Shown here one piece after another: positions 46,457 through 57,846 of a DNA stretch of 64,000 nt (the first letter of the stretch is position 1; every line of letters begins with the position of its first letter). Both the position numbers and the translations under genes were made by a program. Under the pieces are notes generated by a model that was not told the DNA's origin, made no database searches, and saw only the letters and a list, made by a program, of their open reading frames with translations. Source of the DNA: Gnetum montanum (lineage: Eukaryota > Streptophyta > Gnetopsida > Gnetales > Gnetaceae); the NCBI GenBank assembly GCA_015680685.1, contig MNCI01003975.1, forward strand, positions 2,101,371 through 2,165,370, read 5' to 3'.

Positions 46457-46529
46457 ACCTAAGAAACAAGAATGATATTCAAAAGCAAATTCTCAAATAT
46501 CCATAGCAATATTCCTTTTCAACATTGAA

Positions 46530-46900
46530 GTGTGGAAATCTTCAAATCCTACTCTAGCATTGTTTCAAATTGGCACTAGTTGTTTGCCTAGTGGGGAATG
46601 GATTCATGTTTTTATTAATGGGGAAGCCCAAGAAAATGTTATTTCTTCTAGGGAAGTTGCTAGATTGGGTTTGGTAACTAATTCTCATCCTAGACCATAT
46701 ATAAGGTGCATTGGTTGTCTAAAGATTTTTTCCAAGAGGTGAGGGAACAATGTACTTTGAAATTTAAAATTAGAAGTTTTCATGATGTTATGAAATGTGA
46801 TGTGCTAATGTAATTCTTGGTAGACCCTAGAATTTTAACAATGGTTCTTAGTTTGATGGAGGAAGAAATGTTTGGAGTGTTGTTAGACCTAATGAAATCC
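46530..46900 (+). pseudogene. pro: Aspartic protease (E2)
   Basis: LFQIGTSCLPSGEWIHVFIN is followed by GEAQENVISSREVARLGLVT. The catalytic Asp of the I-D-G motif is Asn, as in element B. The 5' part is cut at the junction with E1. Confidence 0.7.
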
Positions 46901-47139
46901 ATGATTTAAATCCTATGATAGAAGAACAAGTGAGGTAGGAAAGCTCACTTAATTCTTCTTTAATCCTTCTAGGAGAGAGGGAATATATTAAGGAACATGA
47001 TGAAACTAGTTTTGATTTTGTTGTTATGACAATAGTTGCTAGTAACCATCATGATGTACAGGTTGAACTTCCTATAGGTGTGCTAGGCTTGAAGGAGAAA
47101 TTTTCCAAGGTGTTCAAGGGGGAATTGGATGGACTACCA

Positions 47140-48440
47140 TCAATGAGAAATGTACAACATTAGATTGACTTTATTCCTAGTGCTGCCATTCCAAATGAGA
47201 GAGCTTATCAAATGGCATCAAATCAGAGGGCTAAATTGCAAAGGCAAGTAGAGGGGTTACTTGTAAATGGCTTTGTGAGGGAATCCATTTCACCTTATAT
47301 AGTTCCAGCAGTGCTAGTGTTAAAGAAGGATAACAATGAATGGAGGATGAACATTGATTCCAGGGTAGTCAACAAGATAATAATGAGGCACACGTTTCCT
47401 ATTCCAAGGATGAATGATATCCTTGATGTCCTTACCAATGCTGAATTTTTTAGCAAAATTGATTTAAATAGTGGTTACCATCATATCAGAATTAGGCCTG
47501 GTGATGAGTGGAAGCTAGCTCTCAAAACACCAGATGAATTATTTGAGTGATTGTTGATGTCATTTGAGCTCACGAATGCACCTACTACATTCATGAGGTT
47601 GATGCATGATGTATTGAATGACTTTATAAGTAAGTGATATATTGTATTTTTTTCATGATATTTTGGTATATAGCTCTAATGAGGAAGAGCATTTGGATCA
47701 CTTAAGAATGATGTGCCTTAAGTTGAAGGAGGCATAGTTGATGATCAATGTGAAGATAAGTCATTTCTTCAAGATGGAAATCACATATTTGGGTCATGTG
47801 TTTTCTAAAAATCAAATTCGAATGGAACCTACCAAGGTGAAGCCTATTAGGGATTGGCCAACTCCTAAGAATGTTGGGGAGGTAAGATCATTCCTTAGTT
47901 TAGTAGGATTTTATATACGATTCATAGAAAATTTTAGTGGTATTTCATGGCCTATGTTTTCCTTGTTGAAAAAAATAAAGAATTTAGATGGGATAATAAA
48001 ACCTAAGGAAGCTTGACTTGTTGAAAGCAAAGATTACCAATGAATTGGTGCTTGTGATTCTAGATTTTTAGAAGCTTTTTCAAGTGGAGGTGGATAAAAG
48101 TGGACTTGCAATTGGTGGGGTATTTTCACAAGAAGATAAGCCTATCTCATTTTTTTCTAAAAAGTTGAATGATTCAAGGTAAAAATATAGCATATATGAG
48201 AAGCGGTTGTATGTTATTCTTCAAGAAATCAAGCATTGTAGGCATTACTTATTGTCCAAGGAGTTCACTTTGATGATAGACCACAAAGCACTTCAATCTC
48301 TACACTCACAAAATAAGTTGAATACAAAGCACATGAAGTGGGTTGCATAGTTACAAGAGTTCAATTTTGTGTTAAAGCACAAAATTGGAAAAGCTAATGT
48401 GGTAGTTGATGCATTATCAAGGGTGCATGTGGTAAATTTT
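47140..48440 (+). pseudogene. RT: RT-RNase H (E2)
   Basis: Well kept: VNGFVRESISPYIVPAVLVL, WRMNIDSRVVNKI, FFSKIDLNSGYHHIRI, then after a stop at 47548 FELTNAPTTFMRLMHDVLND. The catalytic box reads FFHDILVYSS where Y-x-D-D is expected, so the first Asp is His. EVRSFLSLVGFYIRFIENFS closes RT. RNase H has VEVDKSGLAIGGVF, MIDHKALQSLH and KANVVVDALSR. Several stops and one frameshift near 48014. Confidence 0.85.
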
Positions 48441-49921
48441 AGCGTACCTCATGTGGAAGGTATGGATGATTTTGCTTCTTTATATGAGCATGATGTTGAT
48501 TTTGATCAAGTTTGGAGGAGCCTCAAAGAGCCATTGATGAATAAGATAGACCAATGGAGGAACTATCATATTCAAGATGAATTGTTATTTAAGAATGAAA
48601 AGGTATGTGTTCCTAATTGTGATTTTAGGAAGAACATTTTGTTTGAAAAGCATTGTAGTGGTATGGTAGGTCACATGGATAGGCATAAAACATTGGGACT
48701 TGTGGGTAGGTACTATTTTTGGCCTAGTATGGCAACAGAAGTTTCAAAATTTATGAAGCATTTCTTAACATGTCAGAGGTTCAAAGGATGTAAAGGTATG
48801 TATGGACACTATATGTCTTTGCCAATTCCAAAAGGTCCATGGGAAAGTGTATCAATGAACTTTATGAGTGGTATTCTAAAGACAAAGAGTGGAAATAATG
48901 CAATTTTTATTATTGTGGATAACTTCTCCAAGATGGCACGAGATGGCACACTTTATTCCACACAAGAAGATGAGTGTTCCAAATTTGTTTTTTGAGAATT
49001 TTGTGAAGTTACATGATATTTCTTTGAATATTATTAATGATAGAGACACCAAGCTTACAAGTCATTTTTGGAGGTTCCTTTGAAAGATTTTAGGGATAAA
49101 GTTAAATTTTTCTAATGCATATCATCCAAAATCTAATGGCCAAACTAAAATGGTGAATAAATCTTTGCTAAACATATTGAGATGTTTGTGTGATGGATAG
49201 TCAAACAGGAGGGAAAACTTGTTGTGTCATGCTAAATTTTTATACAATAATGCTTTTCATGTTACAATTGGAAAAAGCCCATTTGAGGTGAATTATGGAT
49301 TTTGTCCAAAGATTGTGGACACTTTGAAGAGTTTTGATGGTGAATCTTAACTTAGTGCTAATTTTGTGCAGGGATCTCCATGCCCAAGTAAAATCAAATT
49401 TTCAAAAGAGAGCTAAAGAGAGAGTCTTCAAAAGGAATGAGGGCAAGTGGAAGCCTAATTTTGTTATTGATGACTTAGTTTGGATGCACTTAAAGAAGAT
49501 GTGATTAAGAGGTGTTAACTTCTTCAAATTGAAAGAAAAGAAGATAGGACCTTTTAAAATCAAGGCTAAAATTAATAATAATACTTTTGAGATTGATTTA
49601 CCAAACAATGTTGGTATGTCTTTTGTATTTAATGTTTTAGATCTTATGCACTATCATGGACCAACTAATGAGGAGACCATACAAGATAGCATTGATGAGT
49701 TAAAGGATGATATTTATCAATCTAAGCCTTCAATGAAGAGGAAGGCAATTGTACTTAAGAGAAGGGAAGCTTCTTGCACTCGAGGAGTCAAGAGGTATGA
49801 ATACTTAATCCATTGGAAGGATCAATCCGCTAATGATGGTGCATGGGCCCATGAAACCAAACTTGTTAAGTGGGTGATACTTCTACCCCTACTACCTTAT
49901 TTACATGAGTTCACTTTTTGA
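48441..49921 (+). pseudogene. INT: Integrase with chromodomain (E2)
   Basis: Zinc domain: GHMDRHKT and FLTCQRFK, first Cys lost. Core: VSMNFMSGI (Asp to Asn), INDRDTKLTSHFW (Asp kept) and NGQTKMVNKSL (Glu to Lys), so two of the three DDE residues are gone. The C-terminal part has GPFKIKAKINNNTFEIDLPN near 49540-49610 and ends in a chromodomain GVKRYEYLIHWKDQ..WAHETKL at 49785-49865, which places it among chromoviruses. The last 130 codons are open. Confidence 0.85.
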
Positions 49922-49937
49922 AGGGTAGGAGAGCTAG
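49920..49937 (+). promoter_or_regulatory. Polypurine tract of E2
   Basis: GAAGGGTAGGAGAGCTAG directly precedes the LTR start TGTAGGAACACC. Confidence 0.7.
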
Positions 49938-50980
49938 TGTAGGAACACCTCATTCAATTCCCTTGTGTTTGTCCTACAAGTTTTTTTTTTCATGTTTTTC
50001 TCTTGAAGAAGACTTGGATGAGTGGATAATTTTTGTGTGTCTTCTTATGTCAATTTTTTATGATAATGATTCTTGGATGTTTTGGCATATTTGACAATAT
50101 TTTTTACTCATTTTGATGAGCTTAGAAGGTTCCATGATCTATTGGGGCCTTCTTGGAAGGCATCTATAGGCTCTAGGCATTAAAATGAGCATTTTTATTT
50201 TTGGCAACTACAAAATAAATGTCTACCCAAAAAGATAGACATCTCACCTTAGACGTCTAACCTAAAGTGTATATGTCTATGGGCCAGAGTAGATGTCTAC
50301 TAAAAATAGTAGACATCTCACTTTAAAGTAGGGCTTTTAGAGTAGACGTCTACACAAAACTAGAGATGTCTAAGTCGGTGATGGAAAAACCTCTAATGTG
50401 GTGGTTCAATTATGAAACATTTGAAGGACTCTAGATCCTTGTGAGAAACATGTAGAAAGGCAAATAGAAAGCTTCTTAGGGTTCGGGATCTCTATACTAA
50501 TGTATGTATCCATCCATGAGAGAGGAGGGGAGCTTGTATGCCGAAGGAGTGAGAGAAAATGCTCTTAAGAGTGAAGGGCTAGGAAAGAGAGTGTGGCTGA
50601 GCATAATTGGTCATTGCAGCTCCAAGATCAGCGTGTGGTATGTTGGTCTATGTGTTCTATACTCTTGTATTTCACTTATGAGTTGAGATCTCAGTCCTGG
50701 GTTATGGGAGATATTTCTATTGGTTATATCTTGCATTGAAAATAGCCATTATGTGGTTGTACAGCATCATGATCTACAATATTGTTTGAGTTTAATAGGT
50801 TTTTGGATACTTATGGGTTATGTAAACCCTATTGTAATTTTCTAATAATTTAATAGAAGATAGCTAGTTTTATTGTTTTCTAGTAAATAATTTTGTCTTT
50901 GCATAATATTTGGATTTAGTGTTTTGAAGATGAGTTACTTGTGAAGTAAACCTTCAAACCTACATTGTTGGAGTAAATCA
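49938..50980 (+). repeat. 3' LTR of E2
   Basis: It starts TGTAGGAACACC and ends GGAGTAAATCA. It is in opposite orientation to the LTR at 43869-44844 and related to those of element B. AGACATCT and AGACGTCT words occupy 50220-50375. Confidence 0.7.
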
Positions 50981-50994
50981 CTTGTAGCGCTAAC

Positions 50995-51914
50995 AAAAAA
51001 GAATGTGTCATTTCAATGGATTAAGGAGTATGAGCATGTATTCCAAAGTCTATAGTAAAAGCTCATAGAAACTCTAATTCTACAAGCTCTTGATTGGTTT
51101 AAACCATTTCACATCATGATAGATGCATCCAACTTTTTCCTTGGGGGTTGTGCTTACACAATTAGATAACGAGAAGTGGCCATATATATCCATTATGCAA
51201 GTTGGAGTATTATAGGTACATAGCCAAACTACATCATAATAGAGAAGTGATGGTAGTGATGTATGCCTTACAAAAACCCAAGCATTATGTGCTTGGATAT
51301 TTAGTCTTTATGTACATAGATTGCATTGCAATACACTTATTAATGAATAAGCCAAGGATTAGCCCCTCTATCATATAGTGGCCAATGATCTTGTAGGAAT
51401 AAGCTTATAATGATTTTTAAAAAAGGGAACCTAGAACATTATTATAGATCATTTATCTTAGTTAAGATGGGACAACAAGGCTAATGAAGAGCCTCTTTTT
51501 GACTAATTTCACAATTAAATCCTTTTCAAAAAGATAAAAATGGCCACATTAGATGCATCCAAACCATGGTATGTAGAATTTCTCTCATATTTAATTACAT
51601 AGAATGTTTGTACTAAATGGAATAGAAAGAAAATGTAATACTTCCTTCACTAAGTCAAGCACTACATCAAGATAGAGGGAAATCTCTATAAGATCTACAT
51701 AGATGACTTGGTGTGATGGTTCATTCCTAATGAAGATCAAACTAGAATTATTCAAGATGTAGATGAGAAATCTTGTGGAGGTTACTATAAAGGTAGGATA
51801 ATGGCGATCAAAATCCTCATGAAAGGATACTTTTGACCCATAATCATTAGGAATGCATATTAATTCATTAACTCCTATGAATAATGCCAAAGAAATGGAG
51901 TAATGAATATAAGG
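50995..51914 (+). pseudogene. RH: Old Athila-like element: RNase H and connection
   Basis: VSFQWIKEYEHVFQSL begins right after the E2 LTR; FHIMIDASNFFLGGCAYT holds the RNase H Asp (D-A-S). Near 51240-51330 KPKHYVLGYLVF and a DCIAIHLLMNKP segment follow. Near 51700-51880 it passes into the integrase N-terminal region. It is cut at 51914 by the next element and continues at 58630. Confidence 0.75.
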
Positions 51915-52707
51915 TGATGAGCTACAATATTGCGTACGTGATATCGCATCCACGATATCGCGTCCAACCCTGCAATATCGCGTATGCGATATTGCAGGGC
52001 CGCAATGTCTATAAATAAGAGGCAACTTTCCCTATTCTAAGCACTTAGACTTAGACCCTTAGCTAAACTCTTGTAGTTTTACCATTCCAGAGTTAGAATA
52101 ATTTCCATGTGCCCGCAGTAGGAGTCTTAAAGTGAATGGATCTTTATTCAAGCAAATTGTACCTAAGCACACATTTGTGTACAGCAATAGAGATGAACTT
52201 TCTGATAAACCTTGCAGCATGTGGACTAAGCTTAATAGGAATTAATTATTGTTGAATATTTAAATGCTTTCCTAGTTAATTAATCTCTCTCAACCCTTGA
52301 CTCTCCTCGTTAAGTACACTCAGTACAACCGCTTCAAGCACATGTGCAATGCTTGGTAACCTAGTAACGAATAGCGTTTGGTAATCCTAGCAACGTTGCA
52401 CTGGTTCAGGGTGTGTGCGGCAAGTGGGAAAGGATACTGGTGTTAGGACAATTAGAACTTATTTAGTAATTAATTAATGAAGTTAGTCACTTAGTTCACT
52501 TCACCTTCCCTTATTAGCATAAGACATTAAAAAGATAAAAGATATAAAAATCATATACCTCAAGCTTACTTAACCATACAACCATGACAATACAAGTTTG
52601 GGAAGACAGTGATTGATTAACCTTAAGTGTTCCATTAAGGCACATGAATCGCTCATGAGACGCTTGTATTCGTATCGTTGAGTGTAGGGGTACCTCGCCA
52701 TTCATCA
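51915..52707 (+). repeat. 5' LTR of the gag-protease element
   Basis: Starts TGATGAG, ends CATTCATCA. GATATCGC-type palindromes at 51930-51998, TATAAATAAG at 52010-52019. Confidence 0.9.
52010..52019 (+). promoter_or_regulatory. LTR TATA box
   Basis: TATAAATAAG, conserved at 57902-57911 and 36798-36807 in the sister LTRs, right after the GATATCGC palindromes. Confidence 0.6.
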
Positions 52708-52708
52708 T

Positions 52709-52726
52709 TGGTGCTGTTGTTGGGGA
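52709..52726 (+). promoter_or_regulatory. Primer binding site, tRNA-Asp type
   Basis: TGGTGCTGTTGTTGGGGA is the complement of the tRNA-Asp 3' end, TGGCGCCGTTGCCGGGGA, with three C-to-T changes, as expected from methylation decay. It is one base past the LTR end. Confidence 0.8.
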
Positions 52727-52853
52727 CTTAGTTGTTTGTGTGCTACATAGAACATAGGAGATCATTCATATTGTTGGGACGCTAGAATGAACCCTTAGGA
52801 TTGATCAAAAGAAAAATAAGAGAACAGTAAATAGCACACCGAATAAGATAAAA

Positions 52854-54430
52854 ATGTCTTCTTCTTTACACAAAAGCACTTCACCACCTAGGACCAACAT
52901 AAGAGATAGTCGGCGGCACAGCACACGTAACCAAGATCTGCTAGTTCCTCAACAATTCTGTATGGTATATATTCATCATGATGAGTATGTACCTAACTTT
53001 ACCTTTATTCTACATCCATGATTCACAATCCTGGTTCTGATCCCCACAAACACTAAGTTTTCAATGAGGAAAGACAAACACATGATAAGGATGGGCATTC
53101 TGATCGTAATCAAGATCGGGGCCGGGACCATCGAAGAGAAGGTAGGAAACATTATCATGGCGATGGTTCTCCTTCTTTTTCACCTTCGTCATCACATTCA
53201 CCCTCTCCTTCAATATCAGGATGCATTCATAAGGAGCCTAACCATGAGGATAAAGGTAAACAGAGTGAGAAACCTCAACGAGAGAGTCGAGAACGAGGAC
53301 GAGGGTACTCTAGAGAATCATGGCATGGAAGAAGGGAGAGTAGGGAACCGTTTAGACATCATAGATGCTATGAACGAAATGACCACGAAGAACCCCTACT
53401 TACAACCCGAAGCATGTTAGATATCACAGAGGCTGTAAGAATTCCCACAAGGCACCGAAAAGATAGCAGGATCAAGAGGTTAGATATGAATAATGTCCCA
53501 TGATTTGAGGGGGCATACAACGTTGATCCTCAAAACCACTTGCAAGCATTTCATGATGCATGTGCCTTGCAGAACATCAAGAATGAATGGCAAAAACTAA
53601 AGTTGTTCCCAAGGACACTAGTAAAAGAAGTGGAAAGCTGGTACCGATTCTTAGAACCAGAATCCATTTGAAGGTGGAGTACAATGCTAGAACTATTTAA
53701 TGATAAGTATCAAACGTACTCTCGAGTGTCCAACCTGTGAAAGAAAATCCAAGGATGGAAGCAAGGAAATCACGAACCCTTGGATACTATCATGGGCTGT
53801 TATTATGCACTATTCCATCGTTGCCTAGGCCATGGTTACTCACAGCAGGATCAATTGCACCATCTCATAGATGGACTTAGGCATGAAACCAAGAGAACCC
53901 TTGGAACGTATGCCCAAGGGATATTATCAGAGCTTAGGTCTCATCAAATCCATAGATTGTTGAAACAAGTAGCCAAGGAAGAAGGAGAGCTACATAAGAG
54001 AGAAAATGTGGAGGAGTACAACTATGATCCTTCCCTCCAAAAAAGGGGAGTGAGATTCTATGAGGAGGAAGAGTCACCACTCGAAGAGATGGTGCATAGG
54101 AAAACCTTGCCGCTCCAAAAATTAACAACAAAAGTGTCTACAAAGGTAGAAAAAATGTGGGACTCCCTAGATAGTAGATTTGAAACCGTTCTCAAAATTG
54201 TAGAGGAGTCTAAGGAGCGAAGTAGTGACTATGACAAAAAGAAAAAGAGGGACATGGACCATGCATGTAACAAAGGTAAGGGTAAAATGGCTATCATCGA
54301 AGAGGTTGTGGATTTTGATACGGACAAGGATGGTGGATGTGAGATATGCCAATACGACCATCCTAAGGAATGTTGCCTAGTAATCTCACCTACAAGAGTC
54401 TGGGGTGTATGCACTCAACTCATGACTTAA
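52854..54430 (+). pseudogene. gag: Athila-type gag
   Basis: ATG at 52854 (MSSSLHKSTSPPRTNIRDSR). An Arg/Glu-rich N-terminal part in shifting frames is followed by the capsid: NNVP-FEGAYNVDPQNHLQAF, LKLFPRTLVKEVESWYRFL, and a 216-codon open stretch from 53780 with HRCLGHGYSQQDQLHHLIDG. The zinc motif CEICQYDHPKECC (C-x2-C-x3-H-x4-C) is near 54340-54380, of the Athila type. Stops near 53502, 53668 and 53738 are each explained by single C-to-T or G-to-A changes. Confidence 0.8.
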
Positions 54431-55020
54431 AAAATGGCAAGCACCCCCCAATGGTTACCTTATCCCCAAGGTAACCTAAGGTAGTTTTACCAACCTTTAA
54501 TGTATTATCCAAGTGGAACTTTGCCACAACCTATTGAGCAACACGATCAGTGGCAATACCCATAGTCATGGGGGATGCCACCGGCAAGGCAACAATACCC
54601 TTACCAGCAACCGGATCCATATGGCTACTACATGCAGCAAGCAATCTCTCCATGTGACTCTATTGGTCACATGACACCACAACATCACTACTAAGCTCAG
54701 GAGTATTATAGGACTCCTTCTCCTAGGAAAGACAACCCACAGACATACCATCCTCCAAACCCATCTGCAACTCTCACACCGATAGCTCTATTATCACCTA
54801 CTCCAGCAATGCAAGGGAAACTCCCCACTCAACCGCAACAACGCAACGCTACGAGAGCTATGAACCTTCAACCCGTTGTTAGTTCTGACAGCTATACAAA
54901 GAGAAGATCTTTCTTCAGAACCAACTGTCCAACCAAGCTCTCACAACCACAAGTAGTTAAGCCTCTGAATGCTTCTCCATCAAATAAGGCTTCAGAGCTC
55001 CTTTTAAACCAAAAATAGAA
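54431..55020 (+). pseudogene. Gag-protease linker, Gln/Pro-rich
   Basis: Degenerate Gln/Pro/Tyr-rich sequence (YPSGTLPQPIEQHDQW-like, PARQQYPYQQPDPYGYYMQQ-like) typical of the end of Athila Gag, then open from 54809 to 55018. No catalytic motif. Confidence 0.5.
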
Positions 55021-55035
55021 CTCAACGCACACGGT

Positions 55036-55613
55036 TATGTTAACACATGTCGTCACTAACTGGATTAAGGAGGGCCACCTTCCCAGGAAATTCTCTGATC
55101 CTAGAAGTCCTTTAATCTATCTCCAAGTCGTTGGGAATGAACCATGTAAAGCTCTTTTGGACTCAGGTTCCAAAGTCAACTCAAGATCATAAGAGATGTA
55201 TAAAGCCTAGAACCTACCTCCACTAAAGAATAGCAATATTTGCTTAGAGTTGGCCGACTAGTCCATCACTGTTCCCTTGGGACTGGTGGAGGACATCATT
55301 ATCATTGTGTATGGGTGGTCATACCTAGCTGATTTCCTACTGATACAAGTGAACAATGACAAAGGGGACTTCTCAATAATAATGGGAAGGGCATGGCTAA
55401 GTACCATAAACGCATGCCTAGGAATCCGTGATCTTTCCCTGGAAATATTTAAGGAAAACACTTTTGGGAAGATCGAGAAAAAGAAAGTTCCATGCATCAC
55501 ATACAATGATACAGGGTGTAATTGCGTACAGGAATGTTCAGCATTGCCTGCATGCAACCACTATGCCCAAGAAATCAACATACAAAAGTGTCTGTATGTA
55601 CCAACCACACAAT
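55036..55613 (+). pseudogene. pro: Athila-type aspartic protease
   Basis: WIKEGHLPRKFSDPRSPLIY leads to ALLDSGSKVNSRS, with the catalytic D-S-G intact. VPLGLVEDIIIIVYGWSYLADF and SIIMGRAWLSTINACLGIRD follow in the 112-codon open stretch from 55277. Three stops lie between 55190 and 55263. It ends near 55613; no RT follows. Confidence 0.8.
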
Positions 55614-55619
55614 AAGAAG

Positions 55620-57829
55620 ACACCTAGTGGTTGATAGCTAATCAAGAGAGCAACTCACCAACGTGCATGGAACTAACTAGGGGAACCACTTGCACCCATG
55701 TCGAAGGCATAGATGCGCTAGAGCAAGAGTGTCACCAATTTCCAACCCTTAACCTAAAAACATCAATAGGGGGAAGCTAGAAATTCCTAAAACTTCAAAT
55801 AAGCACTCCAATAAAAGATTACTAGTCAATGTGCAACCGACCAACCCTTACCATGAATCTAGAATAGTCAATGCACATAACACATCAGAGAAAGAACAAC
55901 CTCACTTACTATTTTGGATCTCCCCCTTCCAACTTAGTCATGGGGGAGATGGCCACCTATGCTGATCAATCAAGGCTCTTATTCCTTTTACACATTTTTT
56001 GTTTTACACATTTTTGTTTTACAAATTTCTTTAACTTTTCTCATTTTTATTTTATAACATCGTTCATACTTTTTTGTTTATTAGTTTTTTTACTTATTTT
56101 GTTAGGTTCGTCACCTAATAAGTGCTCCTGATGATGGTATGAACTGTATTCTATTAGTTGCTAATGTTTGGTTTTTACCTTTGAGTTATTATTTTGATAC
56201 TAAGGTATGGTTCTTTTGATATAATAGGCAATGAGTCCAGATCATCCATACATCCATAAATTTCTATGGTCTCTCGTGGCTTGGAACTGTATAGTCCCTT
56301 TCTTTCAATAATAAGAACTATCAATGAATTGGTGACTGAGCATTTCTCAAACTAAGGACTCAAGAATTGAAAAGGGTGTGACTTCAAGGGGATTTGATGC
56401 ATTTGTGCTAACCATTCTCTTGGGTGCTTGGATGTTTTCTTCTTGAGTTTTCCTTACCATTCCAACATTGCTCCATTATCGAGAAGCTGAGCTAATAAAA
56501 ATAATAAGTGTTTGCATGGTGTGGTTCTCACGCAAAAAGAAAAAGAAAGAGAGAGAAGAGAAAAGTGAGAATTCAAAGCACACCCCTTAGACGAAATAAT
56601 CATTTAGGCTGCAAGCACTGGTTATGGAACTAAACAAACATGTTCCCTCTACCTAAGGCCCTTTCTCGCTCTCTACTTTCTCCTTTCTTGTTTCATCAGA
56701 ATGGTGGTGACTCTTTGGTGGAAGCATTTTTGCTACTTCAAGTGGATGGATTGGCCAAATGTATTAATGTGAAGTCACTAGATGTGGATTGTTTGAGGTT
56801 GGATTTGGAATGAGATCTATTAATTCACATCAACCATAACTACAGAAGGGGTTGTACACCACCTTGTGCTTGAGACTTCATTCCATTCTCTTCTTTCCAT
56901 GATTCTTTTCCCATTTTCCACCTCATTGCTAGTTGTATCAATAGTCCATATTTTGGTTGATACATTATTTTCTTTTTGGTAAATTCTTGTGGTTAAGACT
57001 TTAACTCTTACTTCCAAATGACATTTCTAGACCCTATGGACTCTTTGAATGTGGGATTATCAGGGCATTAAGGGTATGAGCCTACTTTGGGGAGGACCCA
57101 CTGGCATTCCTCTTTGGCGCATTAGTTAATTTCTTTCCCTTAAACATTTTCGTAATAAACTTTTATTTTGTTCATTTCCATCCCTAACATCCATTTCATC
57201 GATGTTGCCATTGTTTCTTTTTCTCCATCTTTCTTATTCCTTATCTTTTTCCATTCTCTCGCTACCGGAGGTTCGCTCTCAGTCATGGGGGTCCTGGTCC
57301 ACTTTTTTCAATTTTCTCTAAACCCCTACACCTTGGGTAGTCACTAGTGTTATATCTCCAAAATTCGCATCAGCCATATCACAACTTAGCCAATGGACTG
57401 TACACTGAGGCAAGGTATCAACTATATTGCGATTCATTTACCCTTGCTAATTTAAGATTGTGTTATATGTGCAAATGACAATCATACACCAATGGATTGG
57501 ATCTAGAGGGAACACTTGGAATGGACTAGTGCTAGAGCATTTATGCAATGAACAAGATTGATGGCACGGCTATGGATGGACAACGGAAGACGCAATTTTG
57601 GCATCGGTAGCAACACATCTTCTTCTTTTCTCTCTCTTCTCTCTCAGCTGCCAAATAAGGCTAGATGTCAAATGTGTATAGTATTCACTCTTGTTATCAT
57701 GAACACTAATATTGTCATGTGTTGTAATGATGATCCATTCACGTGTCACCCCATTCATCATTAGTGTCATTCAAGTCAATAATCCCATACCTTCCCAATT
57801 TTTTTTAAGGAACTCGAGGACGAGTTTTC
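55620..57829. other. Noncoding interior of the gag-protease element
   Basis: A T-rich tract (55990-56110), a GA-rich stretch (56535-56572) and no ORF of note. Text at about 57060-57110 (ATGAGCCTACTTTGGG) is shared with the old Athila-like element at 60825-60845, so this part is family 3' noncoding sequence that normally follows integrase. Confidence 0.6.
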
Positions 57830-57846
57830 ATTCAGTCATGGGGGTA
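57830..57846 (+). promoter_or_regulatory. Polypurine-like tract before 3' LTR
   Basis: CAGTCATGGGGGTA directly precedes the TGATGAG of the LTR. It is short for a polypurine tract, but the position is right. Confidence 0.5.

Larger units (their letters stand above)
46520..50980 (+). mobile_element. Chromodomain Ty3/gypsy half-element E2
   Basis: It begins abruptly inside protease next to the gag start of E1 on the other strand, and runs through RT, RNase H, integrase and chromodomain to a 3' LTR (49938-50980). No gag and no 5' LTR. E1 and E2 point away from each other and each ends in a 3' LTR. Confidence 0.8.

Noticed and set aside
52709-52726. tRNA-like sequences (also at 42789 and 28644) as possible tRNA genes
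   Set aside because: Only 12-18 nt complementary to tRNA 3' ends right after LTRs; these are primer binding sites, with no cloverleaf.
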